A stretch of DNA of 64,000 nt from CAVWXT01 sp963759115 (GCA_963759115.1 CAVWXT010000006.1:1550001-1614000), one strand, 5' to 3'. Counted from the stretch's first letter, positions 31,795-40,929 are shown. A program made the numbers and translations. The notes: a model not told the origin generated them from the letters alone.

Positions 31795-32339
31795 ACCACG
31801 CTAATTGGCGTGACGGGAAACAAGACTTTGCCGCGGGCGAGGTGCTGGCCGCCATCAAACGCCGCACCCGCCGAAGCGCGGACCTCTGCGCCTTTTCGGG
31901 AAGCCGGCGCGCCCGCCGACCAAGCGGGATGCTCAGCGGTGGTTACCATGCCCGGGCGAGTCGGCTAGAATGGAAGGCCAACGGAAGCCCGTTGGCGGCC
32001 CGTGCTCAAGACACGATCCTGGCAGGGGGAACTCGACATGGCTCGCAATTGTCGCATCATCGTCCTCTGGCTGTCCCTTGCGGCAGCGGCTACGGCGGAG
32101 CCTTCCTCCACACCTGCTGCGGCACACGGTTGAAATCACGGGGCGGATACTGCTATCATTATGGACGTGCCGGCGCACTCGGGATCAGTCTGTACAAGGC
32201 GGTCAAGCAGGCTCTGAGGAAGGGCGCCTGCCATTGCGGGACATATCGATTCTCATTGGCGTAAGCATGGCTCTGCCTACGGCGGAGCGGTTGATCCGCT
32301 GCGGTAGCGGGGTGGTGTAACGATGGAGGAGGAAAAGGC
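31795..32339. other. gap region with one tiny candidate frame
   Basis: 545 bases between dcd and the DUF4159 gene. The only candidate is listed separately at 32038. A longer frame through 31791-32264 has no SD, an odd composition and no hydrophobic or fold pattern; I do not support it. Confidence 0.4.
32038..32133 (+). CDS. possible truncated secreted peptide
   Basis: 31 residues: MARNCRIIVLWLSLAAAATA followed by a short tail. It reads as a complete signal peptide with an AxA cleavage site, and GGCAGGGGGA is 7 bases upstream as SD. It may be the 5' end of a larger secreted protein lost by a frameshift or deletion. Confidence 0.3.
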   Translation: MARNCRIIVLWLSLAAAATAEPSSTPAAAHG

Positions 32340-33164
32340 ATGGCTACCAGCGAACGCAGGCGACTGGAACTGGAGAAGGGGCGAGGCGCGGACGAGATCG
32401 CTGGCGCGGTGGAGCACATCCAAAGGCTCTCCCGCCGGCAGGCGATGAAGGCTGCGGCATTGGCTGCCGGCGGTTTGCTCCTGGGCGGAACGGGGTTGCT
32501 GCCGAAGCGAGCCGGGGCCGACGAAGGGGTCAAGACCGGACAGTTCATCTTCCCGCGACTCCAGTTCACCGTGTTGGACAACACGCCGGACATCTGGAAC
32601 GTCCATCCGATCGGCGACGTCAACCTCCGCAAGAAGCTCCAGGAGCTGACCAACATCAACGTCAGCCAAGAGTTCAAGGTCGTTCGCCTGGCCGACTTCG
32701 ACGAGATGTGCCGCCACCCCTATGTCTTCATGACTTCCGAGGGCTTCTTCAAGCTGCCCGACAACGAGGAGAAGAATCTGCGTGAGTTTCTTGAGCGCGA
32801 CGGATTCGTCCACGCCGACAACTGCGTCTTCAGCAAGCAGGATCGCTTCTTCGTCAGTTACGTCAAGTTGATCAACAAACTGTTCCCCGACAACCCGATG
32901 CGGCAGATCCCCAACGACCACGAGATTTACCATATCTACTTCGACATGCCGATGTGGCCCGGCGGCGTCTCCCCTTGCCCTCACATGCAAGGAGTTGACC
33001 ACGGCGCTTGGGGGCTGTTTGAGCGTGGCACCGGACAACTCATGACCGTCGCAACTGCGGGCGACCTGCACTGCGGCTGGGTGAACAGGTTTTGGCCTTA
33101 CAGTCACACGCTCGCCTGCATCAAGATGACCATTAACTTCATCATCTATTTCTTGAGTCATTGA
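32340..33164 (+). CDS. Tat-exported DUF4159 protein
   Basis: 274 residues, intact. SD GGAGGAGG lies just upstream. A twin-arginine signal, LSRRQAMKAAALAAGGLLLG, covers residues about 30-50. The mature part has RLQFTVLDNTPDIWNVHPIG, LRKKLQELTNINVSQEFKVV and HPYVFMTSEGFFKLPDNEEK. These match the DUF4159 pattern seen in planctomycetes and other bacteria, often beside AAA/MoxR and von Willebrand proteins. The fold resembles a glutamine-amidotransferase-like Rossmann fold in that family. No MoxR genes are nearby. Function not known. Confidence 0.8.
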   Translation: MATSERRRLELEKGRGADEIAGAVEHIQRLSRRQAMKAAALAAGGLLLGGTGLLPKRAGADEGVKTGQFIFPRLQFTVLDNTPDIWNVHPIGDVNLRKKLQELTNINVSQEFKVVRLADFDEMCRHPYVFMTSEGFFKLPDNEEKNLREFLERDGFVHADNCVFSKQDRFFVSYVKLINKLFPDNPMRQIPNDHEIYHIYFDMPMWPGGVSPCPHMQGVDHGAWGLFERGTGQLMTVATAGDLHCGWVNRFWPYSHTLACIKMTINFIIYFLSH

Positions 33165-33558
33165 ACTGTCCGGGACCGGCGGCGCTCCGAGAGCAGACCA
33201 TAGCGAAGGCTCACGGCGTTTGGTCCGCAAACCCGACCGGTTCTCGCTCCACCCTGTAGCCGACCTCCGTCGAAGCCAGCGGCGACGACAAGTCGGGCGC
33301 ATCGTCGCCTGCCGGACGAACGTGACCTTCTGTGACGGCAGCAGGCGGAACCGCGCCAGGCGCTGGTGCTGAAAGTGGAGGAAACCATGACCGTCGCCGT
33401 CCCGCGGCTTAGCACGGCACGCCCAAGGAACCGCCGTGCCGACGAAAAGCCCCCCTCGCCGCCCGATCCACGATACCGACGAGCCGTTCCTGGTCGTCTG
33501 GGGCCGACGAGCCGGTCTCGCCCGGAAGCCCCTGCCGAGCACACGGGGAGCCGCCGGC

Positions 33559-33768
33559 AAAAAGGTGGGGAAATAATTCCCCACCTTTTTCCCCGCCGAG
33601 CGGCGGCGGATCGGGCTAAGCTCAGTGTTGGAAAATTTTTCCAACAGGGTCGGCTGGCGTGGAAGACGGGCGACCGGCGGTTGAACCTTCCTCAATCCTG
33701 GGGAAGGTCAGCGAGCGGCTCGGATGCCTTCCGCCGTCGCGCAGCCTCAGCTAAATTTTTGGCGAAGC
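33559..33768. repeat. palindrome cassette 1 (four different short palindromic motifs)
   Basis: In order: 14-bp perfect arms at 33559-33572/33577-33590 (core GGTGGGGAA/TTCCCCACC). Next are 10-bp arms at 33626-33635/33637-33646 (TGTTGGAAAA/TTTTCCAACA). Then 7-bp arms at 33685-33691/33702-33708 (ACCTTCC/GGAAGGT). Last is the 20-mer AGCTAAATTTTTGGCGAAGC at 33749-33768. All four kinds reappear in cassette 2. The first has a T run and could terminate transcription. No gene is supported in 33,165-33,949. Confidence 0.75.
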
Positions 33769-33949
33769 TCGGTTGCGGCTGGCGACAACCGACCGCTCAG
33801 CAGCCATGACAACGGGCTTTCAAGCCCTGGTGGACTTGCGACGATCGGAAGCGTCCTCACGGTTCCCGCGTTATACTCGTGCCGCAGTCCCGCCTAAGGA
33901 TCGGGAGGCAATCCGCCTGTCACCAACGCCCCGCAAGAAAGGACATCCC

Positions 33950-34500
33950 GTGAACGCCCGCAAATTCTGCTCGCAGGCGGTCGTCGTCGTGGGGCTGGCG
34001 GCCATGCTGCTAGGAGCGTTCGACCCGCTGGAGGGCTCGATGTTGATCCTCCCCGGCAGCGGCCTGGTCGCGCTGGGGGCGCTGCTGGGCAGAAACCCGC
34101 AGCGAAGGCTTCTCGGCACGGCCTTCGTGCTGACAGCGGTCGGCATCGGGGCGATGTTCGGGCTGAGCGCGGTCGGGGCGCGGGCGGCAGCTCGGGGCAT
34201 TCGACGTGGTGGCTGCTGACGGTCGTGCCCTACCCTGTCGGCTGGATCATGGGGCTGGGGGGCGTGCTCGCGCTGGTGGGCCGGGGTGGGCACCGGCGGC
34301 TTCTCTGCGGCGGCATGCTCCTGAGCGTGACGGGCCTCGGCGCGCTGGTCTTGCTATGCACGCTGCGAGGCGTGGCGGCAGGAATGCCTTCCGTGTGGTT
34401 CCGGCTGCTCGTGATCTTGCCCCACGGTCTCGGCCTGGTTGCCGCGCTGACCGGCGGCATCCTCTGGATGATCGAGTCCTTCCGGGCCCCTGCGCGATGA
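33950..34500 (+). CDS. small multi-pass membrane protein, one frameshift
   Basis: The start is GTG 33950 with AAGAAAGGA upstream. About 183 residues with five or six hydrophobic segments (for example AVVVVGLAAMLLGAF, LLGTAFVLTAVGIGAMFGLS, WIMGLGGVLALVGRGG, MLLSVTGLGALVLLCTLRGV, HGLGLVAALTGGILWMI). The frame breaks near 34190; after repair it reads GHSTWWLLTVVPYPVG. No family recognised. It lies exactly between the two palindrome cassettes. Confidence 0.55.
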
Positions 34501-34511
34501 GCCGCCTACGG

Positions 34512-34768
34512 AAAAGGTGGGGAACTTTTTCCCCACCTTTTTCGCCACTTGTCAAGCGGACGGGGCGCGGCTCCAGGGAGCGCCCCCCTTAGCTAAATTT
34601 TTGGCGAAGCGCGGGGCGAGGGGCTGTTGGAAAAGCTTTCAACAGGGTGGGCGGGACGAGGTCGCCGACGACGCTCCCGAGCCGCCAAGGAGCCCCAGGC
34701 ACCGTAATTCCGTCAACATTGACGGAATTACGGGCGGGATCGACCTTCCTCAGGATTGAGGAAAGTCG
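34512..34768. repeat. palindrome cassette 2
   Basis: Contains the cassette 1 motifs in a changed order. The GGTGGGGAA palindrome lies at 34512-34524/34529-34541. The identical 20-mer AGCTAAATTTTTGGCGAAGC is at about 34591-34610, and the TGTTGGAAAA-type dyad at about 34624-34645. A CGACNTTCCTCA dyad occupies 34741-34752/34757-34768. A fifth palindrome, with perfect 14-bp arms CGTAATTCCGTCAA/TTGACGGAATTACG, is at 34703-34716/34719-34732. This rules out chance resemblance to cassette 1. Confidence 0.75.
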
Positions 34769-34827
34769 AGGACAGAACATATTCCATCGTCACGCCACCG
34801 ACATGCGTGGCGGATCAGTTCCGACTG

Positions 34828-35130
34828 CTACTTCGCCATGTCCTTCAACAGCTTCAGCGCCCGCACCTTGACCTTGCTGTAAGCGGGCTTGGCGGGGCGA
34901 TCCATCAACTCGCCCGGCTTGAACGGGTTGGGCACGCCGGTCTGCGCAGGCCGAGCGGAAACCTTCTTCTTCTCGATCTTCATCAGTCCGGGGATCGTGA
35001 TCACGCCCGCGCCCTTGGTGCCGAGGCTCTTCCTGATCTCGGCCGTCAGGGCCTCCAGCACGGCGGCCAACCGGAACATCGCCGTTCTGACCGATGCCTT
35101 GCGGAAGGCCCGGCTTGGCCAGAACGACAA
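34828..35130 (-). CDS. HU-like DNA-binding protein, atypical N-terminus
   Basis: The C-terminal two thirds (VLEALTAEIRKSLGTKGAGV, ITIPGLMKIEKKKVSARPAQ, NPFKPGELMDRPAKPAYSKV and ALKLLKDMAK) are nearly identical to the HU-like protein at 40.4-40.75 kb and to the displaced tail at 38.74 kb. That is a histone-like fold with an NPxTGE-type DNA-binding arm. The first 25 residues do not match the paralogue (expected LTKTELMANIAAATDVSKKQ), so the 5' end has been replaced or degraded. Its downstream flank (GGATCAGTTCCGAC) also recurs after the 38.74 kb tail. It may be non-functional. Confidence 0.65.
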   Translation of the reverse strand: MSFWPSRAFRKASVRTAMFRLAAVLEALTAEIRKSLGTKGAGVITIPGLMKIEKKKVSARPAQTGVPNPFKPGELMDRPAKPAYSKVKVRALKLLKDMAK

Positions 35131-35208
35131 GCCGGATGCCCTGCGCCGGCTCTCGAAGCTGTGCGAAATACGACCGCTTTATCAGGATCGGCCTGCTCGA
35201 CACCCGCC

Positions 35209-35433
35209 TCACAATCCGCCGGTCGCTTCCGCCCACGTTTTTCGCAGCCAGGCTATCTCTTCCTCGTTCAGGATCAGCCCCTGCGCCAATCCACCCACAA
35301 CAGGATACTCCTGCCAATCGACATCCGACCCCCGCAGAATGCCCTCGCCGGTGCCAGAGTCGTACGCAAACTCCCACTCCTCCCCGTAACGGTTCGTAAA
35401 TCGCCAAGTAGGCGAGCGCGGGGCAATCATCAC
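35209..35433 (-). CDS. hypothetical 74-residue protein
   Basis: Start ATG 35433 with GGGAGAA upstream. Acidic, soluble: RFTNRYGEEWEFAYDSGTGE, GILRGSDVDWQEYPVVGGLA, GLILNEEEIAWLRKTWAEAT. The regular beta-then-helix look suggests a genuine conserved small protein. It follows the DUF2293 gene on the same strand and may be the last gene of that operon. No function can be given. Confidence 0.6.
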   Translation of the reverse strand: MMIAPRSPTWRFTNRYGEEWEFAYDSGTGEGILRGSDVDWQEYPVVGGLAQGLILNEEEIAWLRKTWAEATGGL

Positions 35434-35470
35434 TGCGTTCTCCCGTCAATCTCCGCGCACCGATGTGTCG

Positions 35471-36220
35471 TCATTCGCTACGCCCCCACTTCGCCCGAAC
35501 GTGGCGCACTTCTTCCGCGATGCTGGCCCGTGCATCGCGTCGATCCCAATATCGCCGCAAGAGCTGATCGTACTGCGTTTCCGCGTGACGGATGTGGGCA
35601 ATGACGGCGAGATCGACGGCCTCATCGGCGAAGCTCTTGGCGGACGCCGTCCTGCCGATCCGGCCGCTATACTTCAGACAGGCGTGTTCCGCAATGACCA
35701 TTTCCCTTTCGGCAGGGCAATTTGGATAGAGTTCCCGTACGCGGGCCGCAAACCGCGCAACGTATTGTTGGTCAAGTTGCGCTCGATATTCCGCTTGCCG
35801 CTGACGCCGCCGCGTGCGGACCTCGGCGTCGGCCAAGCACTCCTTCTCGGCCTGCTCCAACGCCTGAGCCTCGACCAGCAACCCTTGCCGTTCGTACCGC
35901 TTGCGGGCCTGGCTCCACTTGAGCACCACCGCAGCCAAAGTCGAGTGCTTTCGGGCACGCCGCGTCACGGCCGTGTCGCCTGCGGGCAGAAAGACGAGAT
36001 GGTCCAAATCGGCACACGCCAGGCACAGCGCCCCCCGGTCGCCGGCGAGCATAATCCATGCCTTGCGGCCGAGTTCCTCGCCGCACTCGTCGCAAACGGA
36101 CTCCCTGGAAGTGATGAAGACCTTCGGAGGTGTAGTTTCAGTAGTTCCAAATTCGGGAAATTGATATAGGTGAACGCAAGGTTCCTCCAGTAAAGAACTT
36201 GGGTCACAAACCAGGTTCAC
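35471..36220 (-). pseudogene. DUF2293-domain protein, 5' end split by an IS
   Basis: The body reads KVFITSRESVCDECGEELGR with a CxxC pair, then CLACADLDHLVFLPAGDTAV, a long helical arm, and a C-terminal DUF2293 domain (REMVIAEHACLKYSGRIGRT, HIRHAETQYDQLLRRYWDRR). The authentic start lies beyond the insertion sequence: at 37482 an ATG begins MKQTTPPKVF, 14 bases after the TPR gene stop with SD GGATGG. The insertion at AGTTT separates the first four codons from the rest. The current frame borrows about 29 codons from the IS end and a chance ATG, so some product may still be made from an outward IS promoter (inference). Confidence 0.7.
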
Positions 36221-37470
36221 ACAAGGAGGAAACCCATGCGTTCACAAACGGAGTATATCATCACCAAGGCGGAGGTCCACGCGTACGCCGAGGACTGGAT
36301 AGGGACGGCGCTTCGCCTTGAGTATCGGGGTTATAAATGTTCGACTTCCACGCTTCTCCAAATTCTCCTGATTGCCGCGGCACGGGTGGTTTCCGTGTTT
36401 GCCGCCTGCCGCGATCTGGCCGATGCACCGTCGGATCAGACGATTCGCAACGCCTTGGCCGTAACGTTGCCGGAAATCGCCGAACTCGAACGTCGTTTGA
36501 ACCTCGCCTTGGTGACGCATGTGCCCAAGGCGTTGCGACGCAAATCCCGCATGGTGGCGATCGACCTGACGCTGATTCCCTATCACGGGCAGCCGGCGCG
36601 GGACAAGAAGGAAATCTTTCGAGGCGAACCGAAGTCGGGCACCACCCATTTCCATGCCTACGCCACGGCTGTGGTACTCCACAAAGGCTACCGTTACACC
36701 TTGGCGCTGGTGCGAGTCGAGTACGGCGACTCGATGAAAGAGGTGCTTCAGCGGCTGTTGGCGATTGTTCGTCGCCGAGGCGTAAAAATCCGCTTTTTGC
36801 TGCTGGACAAGGGCTTTTTCAGCGTAGAAGTCATTCAGTATCTTCTTCGCGCCGTCGTGGATTCATCATTCCCGCCGTCGTGCGAGGCCGAAAGCCCAAG
36901 GACCCCAAGACTCCGCCGCACGGCTTGCGAGCACTGTTGAAGAAGAAACACGGCTACTATCGGGAGACGATCACCTCGGGCCAAACGAAAGAGAAACCGA
37001 AGGCCAGCGTGACCGTGAACATTTGCGTTGCCAGCAAGCATTTCACCGACGAGAAGACCGGCCGGCGGCGGCGCAAGCGGCTTCTCTACGTGGTGTCGAA
37101 GGTGCGGCGAACACCTGCGGAGATACGCGAAACCTATCGCAAGCGTTTCGGCATCGAGACGAGCTACCGCCAGATGAACGAGGCGAAGATCAAGACATGC
37201 ACGCGCGATCCAGCGTTGCGTCTGCTGTTCGTGGGCATTGCTCTGGTGCTGCGCAACGTGTGGGTGTGGATTCATTTTCGCTTCGCCAAAGGAAAATTCA
37301 CCGAGGAACCGCAACTCTTTCTGGAATTGCTTCGTTTCCAAGAAATGCTCTTGTGGATCACCCAGATCGTTCAACAAGCCCTCGGCGCCAACAAAACCCT
37401 CGGACTCGATCGTCATACCTATGAACGACTTACGGCACATCGCCACACATAGCCAAATTTGGAACTACTG
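36139..37470 (+). mobile_element. insertion sequence, ISH3/IS4-like, 1,332 bp
   Basis: Terminal inverted repeats CAGTAGTTCCAAATT(C/T)GG lie at 36139-36156 and 37453-37470, 17 of 18 matching. A 5-bp target duplication, AGTTT, sits at 36134-36138 and 37471-37475. It carries one transposase gene. It split the fourth codon region of the DUF2293 gene. Near-perfect ends suggest recent insertion. Confidence 0.85.
36236..37452 (+). CDS. IS transposase (DDE, ISH3/IS4-like), one frameshift
   Basis: About 400 residues. The first DDE Asp is in MVAIDLTLIPYHGQP. A second acidic strand is KIRFLLLDKGFFSVEVIQYL. The C-terminal Glu lies in RKRFGIETSYRQMNEAKIKT, the Y-R-E-K-like signature of the IS4 superfamily. 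The protein breaks at about 36860 and resumes as RGFIIPAVVRGRKPKD. The family placement (ISH3-like) rests on the AIDxTxxPYHG motif and the 5-bp duplication and is provisional. If the frameshift is real, the element is no longer autonomous. Confidence 0.8.
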
Positions 37471-37496
37471 AGTTTGCTTCATCGACCCATCCATTA

Positions 37497-38258
37497 TCAA
37501 TCATGTCCGGCCGTCGTCCGGACTTGCATCAGATACTCCAGGTTTCCTGCCGGCAGCGCATAGTCGGCCGGCGCCAGCTCAACTGCTCGCCGAAGCGTCT
37601 TTTCCGCCTCCTCGTATTGCCGCGATTCGATCAGACTGTAGCCCAGGTCGTTCAAGAGCCGACAGTTCTCCGGCTCCAGGTCCACGGCTCGTCGGGCATG
37701 CGCCACTGCTTCTTCCTTGCGCCCGTTCTTGCCAGCGCAACAGCCCAGGCCGGTGTGGCAGAGAGCAACCTGCGGAAAGGCACTGACGGCGGCGGCATAA
37801 AGCTGCTCGGCGTTGGCCAGATCCTCCGCGTCGATCAGAAACTCCCCAGCCTGGTCGATAATCTCTGGCAGCGCATCCAGGTCTGCGCGGCAGGTCGGCA
37901 GCTTCAGGAACAGCAACATCGCCTCGTCCACACGGCCGTACTGATACTCCAGCGAACCGACTGTGAGGATTGCTGGGGCATATTCCGGGTCGATGGCCAG
38001 CGGTGCTGCCGCGTCGTGCCAACTTGGGTCGGCCCAATCCGAGTCCTTCAAGGCCCTCGCCATGAGCATCGAAGCGTGGGCGCTGTCGTATGCCCACTGG
38101 GCAGCCATGCGCCGTTGCTTGGCGGGCTGGGTTGCGTACTCCTCCCGCAGACTCCTCAACTCCGCATCGGTTTGCACCAACTCGCGGAATGGCATCTCGG
38201 CCAGGGTTGGAGCAGGCTGGCTGTTTCGGCCGGAACGCTGCTGAGATTTTCTTTTCAT
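37497..38258 (-). CDS. TPR-repeat protein
   Basis: 253 residues, intact. At least four TPR units, for example YAPAILTVGSLEYQYGRVDE, ALCHTGLGCCAGKNGRKEEA and RLLNDLGYSLIESRQYEEAE. No signal peptide, so probably a cytosolic scaffold. It sits between a 130-residue hypothetical gene (30 bases upstream) and the DUF2293 gene (originally 14 bases downstream), so these form a minus-strand operon. Confidence 0.8.
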   Translation of the reverse strand: MKRKSQQRSGRNSQPAPTLAEMPFRELVQTDAELRSLREEYATQPAKQRRMAAQWAYDSAHASMLMARALKDSDWADPSWHDAAAPLAIDPEYAPAILTVGSLEYQYGRVDEAMLLFLKLPTCRADLDALPEIIDQAGEFLIDAEDLANAEQLYAAAVSAFPQVALCHTGLGCCAGKNGRKEEAVAHARRAVDLEPENCRLLNDLGYSLIESRQYEEAEKTLRRAVELAPADYALPAGNLEYLMQVRTTAGHD

Positions 38259-38288
38259 AAAGTCATCTGTGCTGCCGGCTCACGAACG

Positions 38289-38681
38289 CTATTTCCCGGT
38301 GTGTCGTCGCTTCTTCCGCCTCAACTCCGCACCACGTCGCGGCAGTTCCGGCCCGCCTGACCGAACGATCTTCGCGGATCGCTTGGCCTGATATGCTCCG
38401 ATCCGTGCAGCGAGGGGATGGCTGTGGTCGACTCGAAGATGCGTCAGCGACACGACAACTGCGTTCTTGCCCGCGGTCGGCCACTTCTTCAGCGCGCAGG
38501 CAATTCCGCCGACGTCACCCAAGCAGAGCACCGACCCAATTTGCAGACTCTCGTCCGGGCGACATTTCACTCCGCCTTGGGCCAGTGTCTGCAAAAGTTC
38601 GCGGGTAGGCCGCACGCTAATCGGGAGTTGCCCCTCCATGTCGCGTAGGAGTTGCTGAACTTCCTTTTCGTCGTCAATCAT
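38289..38681 (-). CDS. hypothetical 130-residue protein
   Basis: Intact frame. DDEKEVQQLLRDMEGQLPIS and SVRPTRELLQTLAQGG, then a beta-like part (SVLCLGDVGGIACALKKWPT; AVVVSLTHLRVDHSHPLAAR) and a basic tail (ELRRKKRRHTGK). No family recognised. First visible gene of the TPR/DUF2293 operon. The ISL3 element sits about 110 bases upstream and could influence its expression. Confidence 0.6.
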   Translation of the reverse strand: MIDDEKEVQQLLRDMEGQLPISVRPTRELLQTLAQGGVKCRPDESLQIGSVLCLGDVGGIACALKKWPTAGKNAVVVSLTHLRVDHSHPLAARIGAYQAKRSAKIVRSGGPELPRRGAELRRKKRRHTGK

Positions 38682-38742
38682 GGTGATTCCTTTGCCTGAA
38701 GGGTGTGCAGCAATGGCTAATGTGGTGGATCAGTTCCGACAG

Positions 38743-38794
38743 CTACTTCGCCATGTCCTTCAACAGCTTCAGCGCCCGCACCTTGACCTTGCTG
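38743..38794 (-). pseudogene. displaced 3' end of the HU-like gene
   Basis: Reads SKVKVRALKLLKDMAK then TAG, identical in protein to the end of the HU-like gene at 34.83 kb. It is the missing tail of the HU-like gene at 40.75-40.46 kb, cut off by the ISL3 insertion that starts at 38795. Confidence 0.8.
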
Positions 38795-40462
38795 GGCTCT
38801 TCCGGTTTTAGGTGCAGAACGCGAGAAATTCAGCCTTCAGGCCACGGACGATCTCGCGTAGCTCGGCGATGGTCCGCCCGGCGGCTTCCGACGCCCGGTT
38901 CAAGTCCAGGAGCAGCCGGTTCCAGAGCGTGTCGGCTGACTTCACGCCGTAGCAGCGTTTGGTGATGACGCGGGCCTTGTTGTTGATACCTTCAACCGCC
39001 GCGCTGGTGTACCGCCCGTCGAAGTAGTTCAGGATGCCTGTCTTCCAGTTGTCGTAGGTCGTCCAGAATTTGCTGAAGTCCAGCCCCAGCGCTTCGGTCC
39101 GCGCGCGGAGTTCGGCCAACTGCTGTTCGGCCGTGGCGCGGTCCGGCGCTGTATCGAAGATCTCCTTGAACCGCACCCGCACGTCATACACGTCCTTCAA
39201 CGCGGGCAACCTGGCGAACAACTCCTCCAAGGCTGCGCGCTCTTCGGGCTTCAGGTCCTTCGGGTCGCGGCGAAACTCCCACATCAGCGAGCGGAACCGT
39301 TTCTGCTCGGCTTTGGACAACTGGGCCTTGTGCTTCCGCGTGCTTTTTTTTTCGCAACTCATCCACCACCTCGTTGAACTGCTTGGCCACGTGGAACCGG
39401 TCCACCACCAACCGGCTGTTGCGAAGTTGCTCGTTGCAGACCGGGCCGTAGACCTTCCCCATGTCCACGCGGTGCGTTTCCACCGCGGCGCGCTGCTCGG
39501 GCGTCAATTTCCCCAGGCATTCGAGGGCCGCTGCCGTGTCGCGCCCGCGGGCCACCGCCAGCACCTTCGGCGACTCCGGGTCGGTCAAGTCCGTCATCAC
39601 CGTCACGTACAACTTGTGCCGCTTCTTGAGGCTGATTTCGTCCATGCCCACGTGCTTGATGACCCGTGCCGGGTCGATCCGCTTGTCGTCCTTCAACTGG
39701 TTCTCGACGATCAGTTCCACGGTCTCCGCCGAGATGCCCAGCCGCGCGGCCACCTCTTCTTCGTTGCTGCCGATGAGCATCCGCAGCACGTATTCCTCGA
39801 AGCGGTACGTGTACAGCACCTTCTTCCGCTTGAAGGGGGCGAAATGCTCCTGGCGATGCCCACAGCGCGAGCAACGATGGAAGCAAGGCTGGAAGATCAG
39901 GAAGCTCGGCTGACCCCACAGGTCCAGGTCGCGGACCACATAGACGGTGTTCTTGTACTCGTAGGTGGACGGCTCTTCGTGGCCGCACTGCTCACAACGG
40001 CAAGAGTCGGGCAGGGGGAACTTGACCTCGAAGCCGTGCCCGTCGCGCGAGCGCTCGTATCCCAACAGTTCCACACCCGGCGGCAAATCCAACTTCACTT
40101 TGACCTCGACCTGAGCCATCCGTGGCCTCCTTGGTTGGCGGTGTCTTCTGCGACGGGGCGAAGGCAACAACCGCGTTGGTCCGACCGCCGCCGCTTGAGC
40201 AAGGTAACGCCGCGGGCGACCTCGGGCCAACAGCAACCTTCCCAACTCGCGAAATCGGCGCCCGCAGGGAGGAGGCGGCGGAACATGTTCCCGGACAAGC
40301 ACTTACGCTCGCAATCCCTGTTGCACTATATTCTTGTGGGGGGGGCTAATATGGCGAGAATTACGTGCCTGGGGCGTTCAAGCAACCGTCGCGCGTAGTA
40401 TAACGGCCGCTATTGTTGAGCCTCGGGTTTGTGCGGCGTTCGCACCCAGAACCGGAAGAGCC
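38795..40462 (-). mobile_element. ISL3-family insertion sequence, 1,668 bp
   Basis: Ends are GGCTCTTCCGGTTTTAGGTG at 38795 and its counterpart finishing CCGGAAGAGCC at 40462. The first dozen bases are perfect inverted repeats and the next fifteen nearly so. Target duplication CCTTGCTG lies at 38787-38794 and 40463-40470. The 8-bp duplication and GGCTCTTCCGG ends are ISL3 hallmarks. It lies inside the HU-like gene. One transposase gene fills it. Confidence 0.9.
38808..40119 (-). CDS. ISL3-family transposase, frameshift at an A9 run
   Basis: The start is ATG 40119. An N-terminal zinc-ribbon pair (CRCEQCGHEE and CFHRCSRCGHRQ) is followed by a helix-turn-helix (EEEVAARLGISAETVE). The DDE core includes KHVGMDEISLKKRHKLYVTV, SRLVVDRFHVAKQFNEVVDE and AAVEGINNKARVITKRCYG. 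The two frames meet at a run of nine A on the coding strand at 39345-39353. With eight A the protein is continuous (DELRKKSTRKHKAQLSKAEQ). A sequencing error or transcriptional slippage could restore it. About 435 residues when joined, normal for ISL3. Confidence 0.88.
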
Positions 40463-40751
40463 CCTTGCTGTAAGCAGGCCTGGCGGGGCGATCCATCAAC
40501 TCGCCCGGCTTGAACGGGTTGGGCACGCCCGTCTGCGCAGGCCGGGCGGGGACCTTCTTCTTCTCGATCTTCATCAGTCCGGGGATCGTGATCGCGCCCG
40601 CGCCCTTGGCGCCGAGGCTCTTCCTGATTTCGGCGGCCAACGCTTCCAACATGGCGGCCACCTGTTTTTTGGACACGTCGGTGGCGGCAGCGATGTTGGC
40701 CATCAGTTCGGTCTTGGTCAGGGGTTTCTTAGGGGCAGCAGCCTGGGCCAT
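40410..40751 (-). pseudogene. HU-like DNA-binding protein interrupted near its end by ISL3
   Basis: Starts MAQAAAPKKPLTKTELMANI, then AAATDVSKKQVAAMLEALAA and ITIPGLMKIEKKKVPARPAQ, and reaches MDRPARPAYSK. It is then cut by the IS. The last native 14 residues (VKVRALKLLKDMAK) now lie 1.67 kb away; instead the frame reads 19 IS-derived residues (GLFRFWVRTPHK...). HU-type proteins bend and compact DNA. Because only the final strand/helix is altered, a partly functional protein cannot be excluded. Confidence 0.8.
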
Positions 40752-40929
40752 GATTCTTCTTCTCCTCTTCATCGGTGACGGAAACGCTAACTTGCCTGTC
40801 GGCAACAGGGAACGTGATAATTGAAGCCGGTTCGGGAAAAAATGCAACCCAGGTCCCGGCCCAAAACCGGCCTCCATCGTCCTCCAAACATGCAGGCGGG
40901 CTATAAGGAAACGGATTTCGAGTGACGCC

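Noticed and set aside
31791..32264. 157-residue plus-strand open frame after dcd
   Set aside because: It overlaps the dcd stop without an SD and has no coherent secondary-structure pattern; I could not support it.
33559..33590. GGTGGGGAA palindrome as a simple intrinsic terminator
   Set aside because: It has the stem and T run, but it recurs with the same companions at 34.5 kb and does not end a recognised gene, so a repeat explanation fits better. A terminator role is not excluded.
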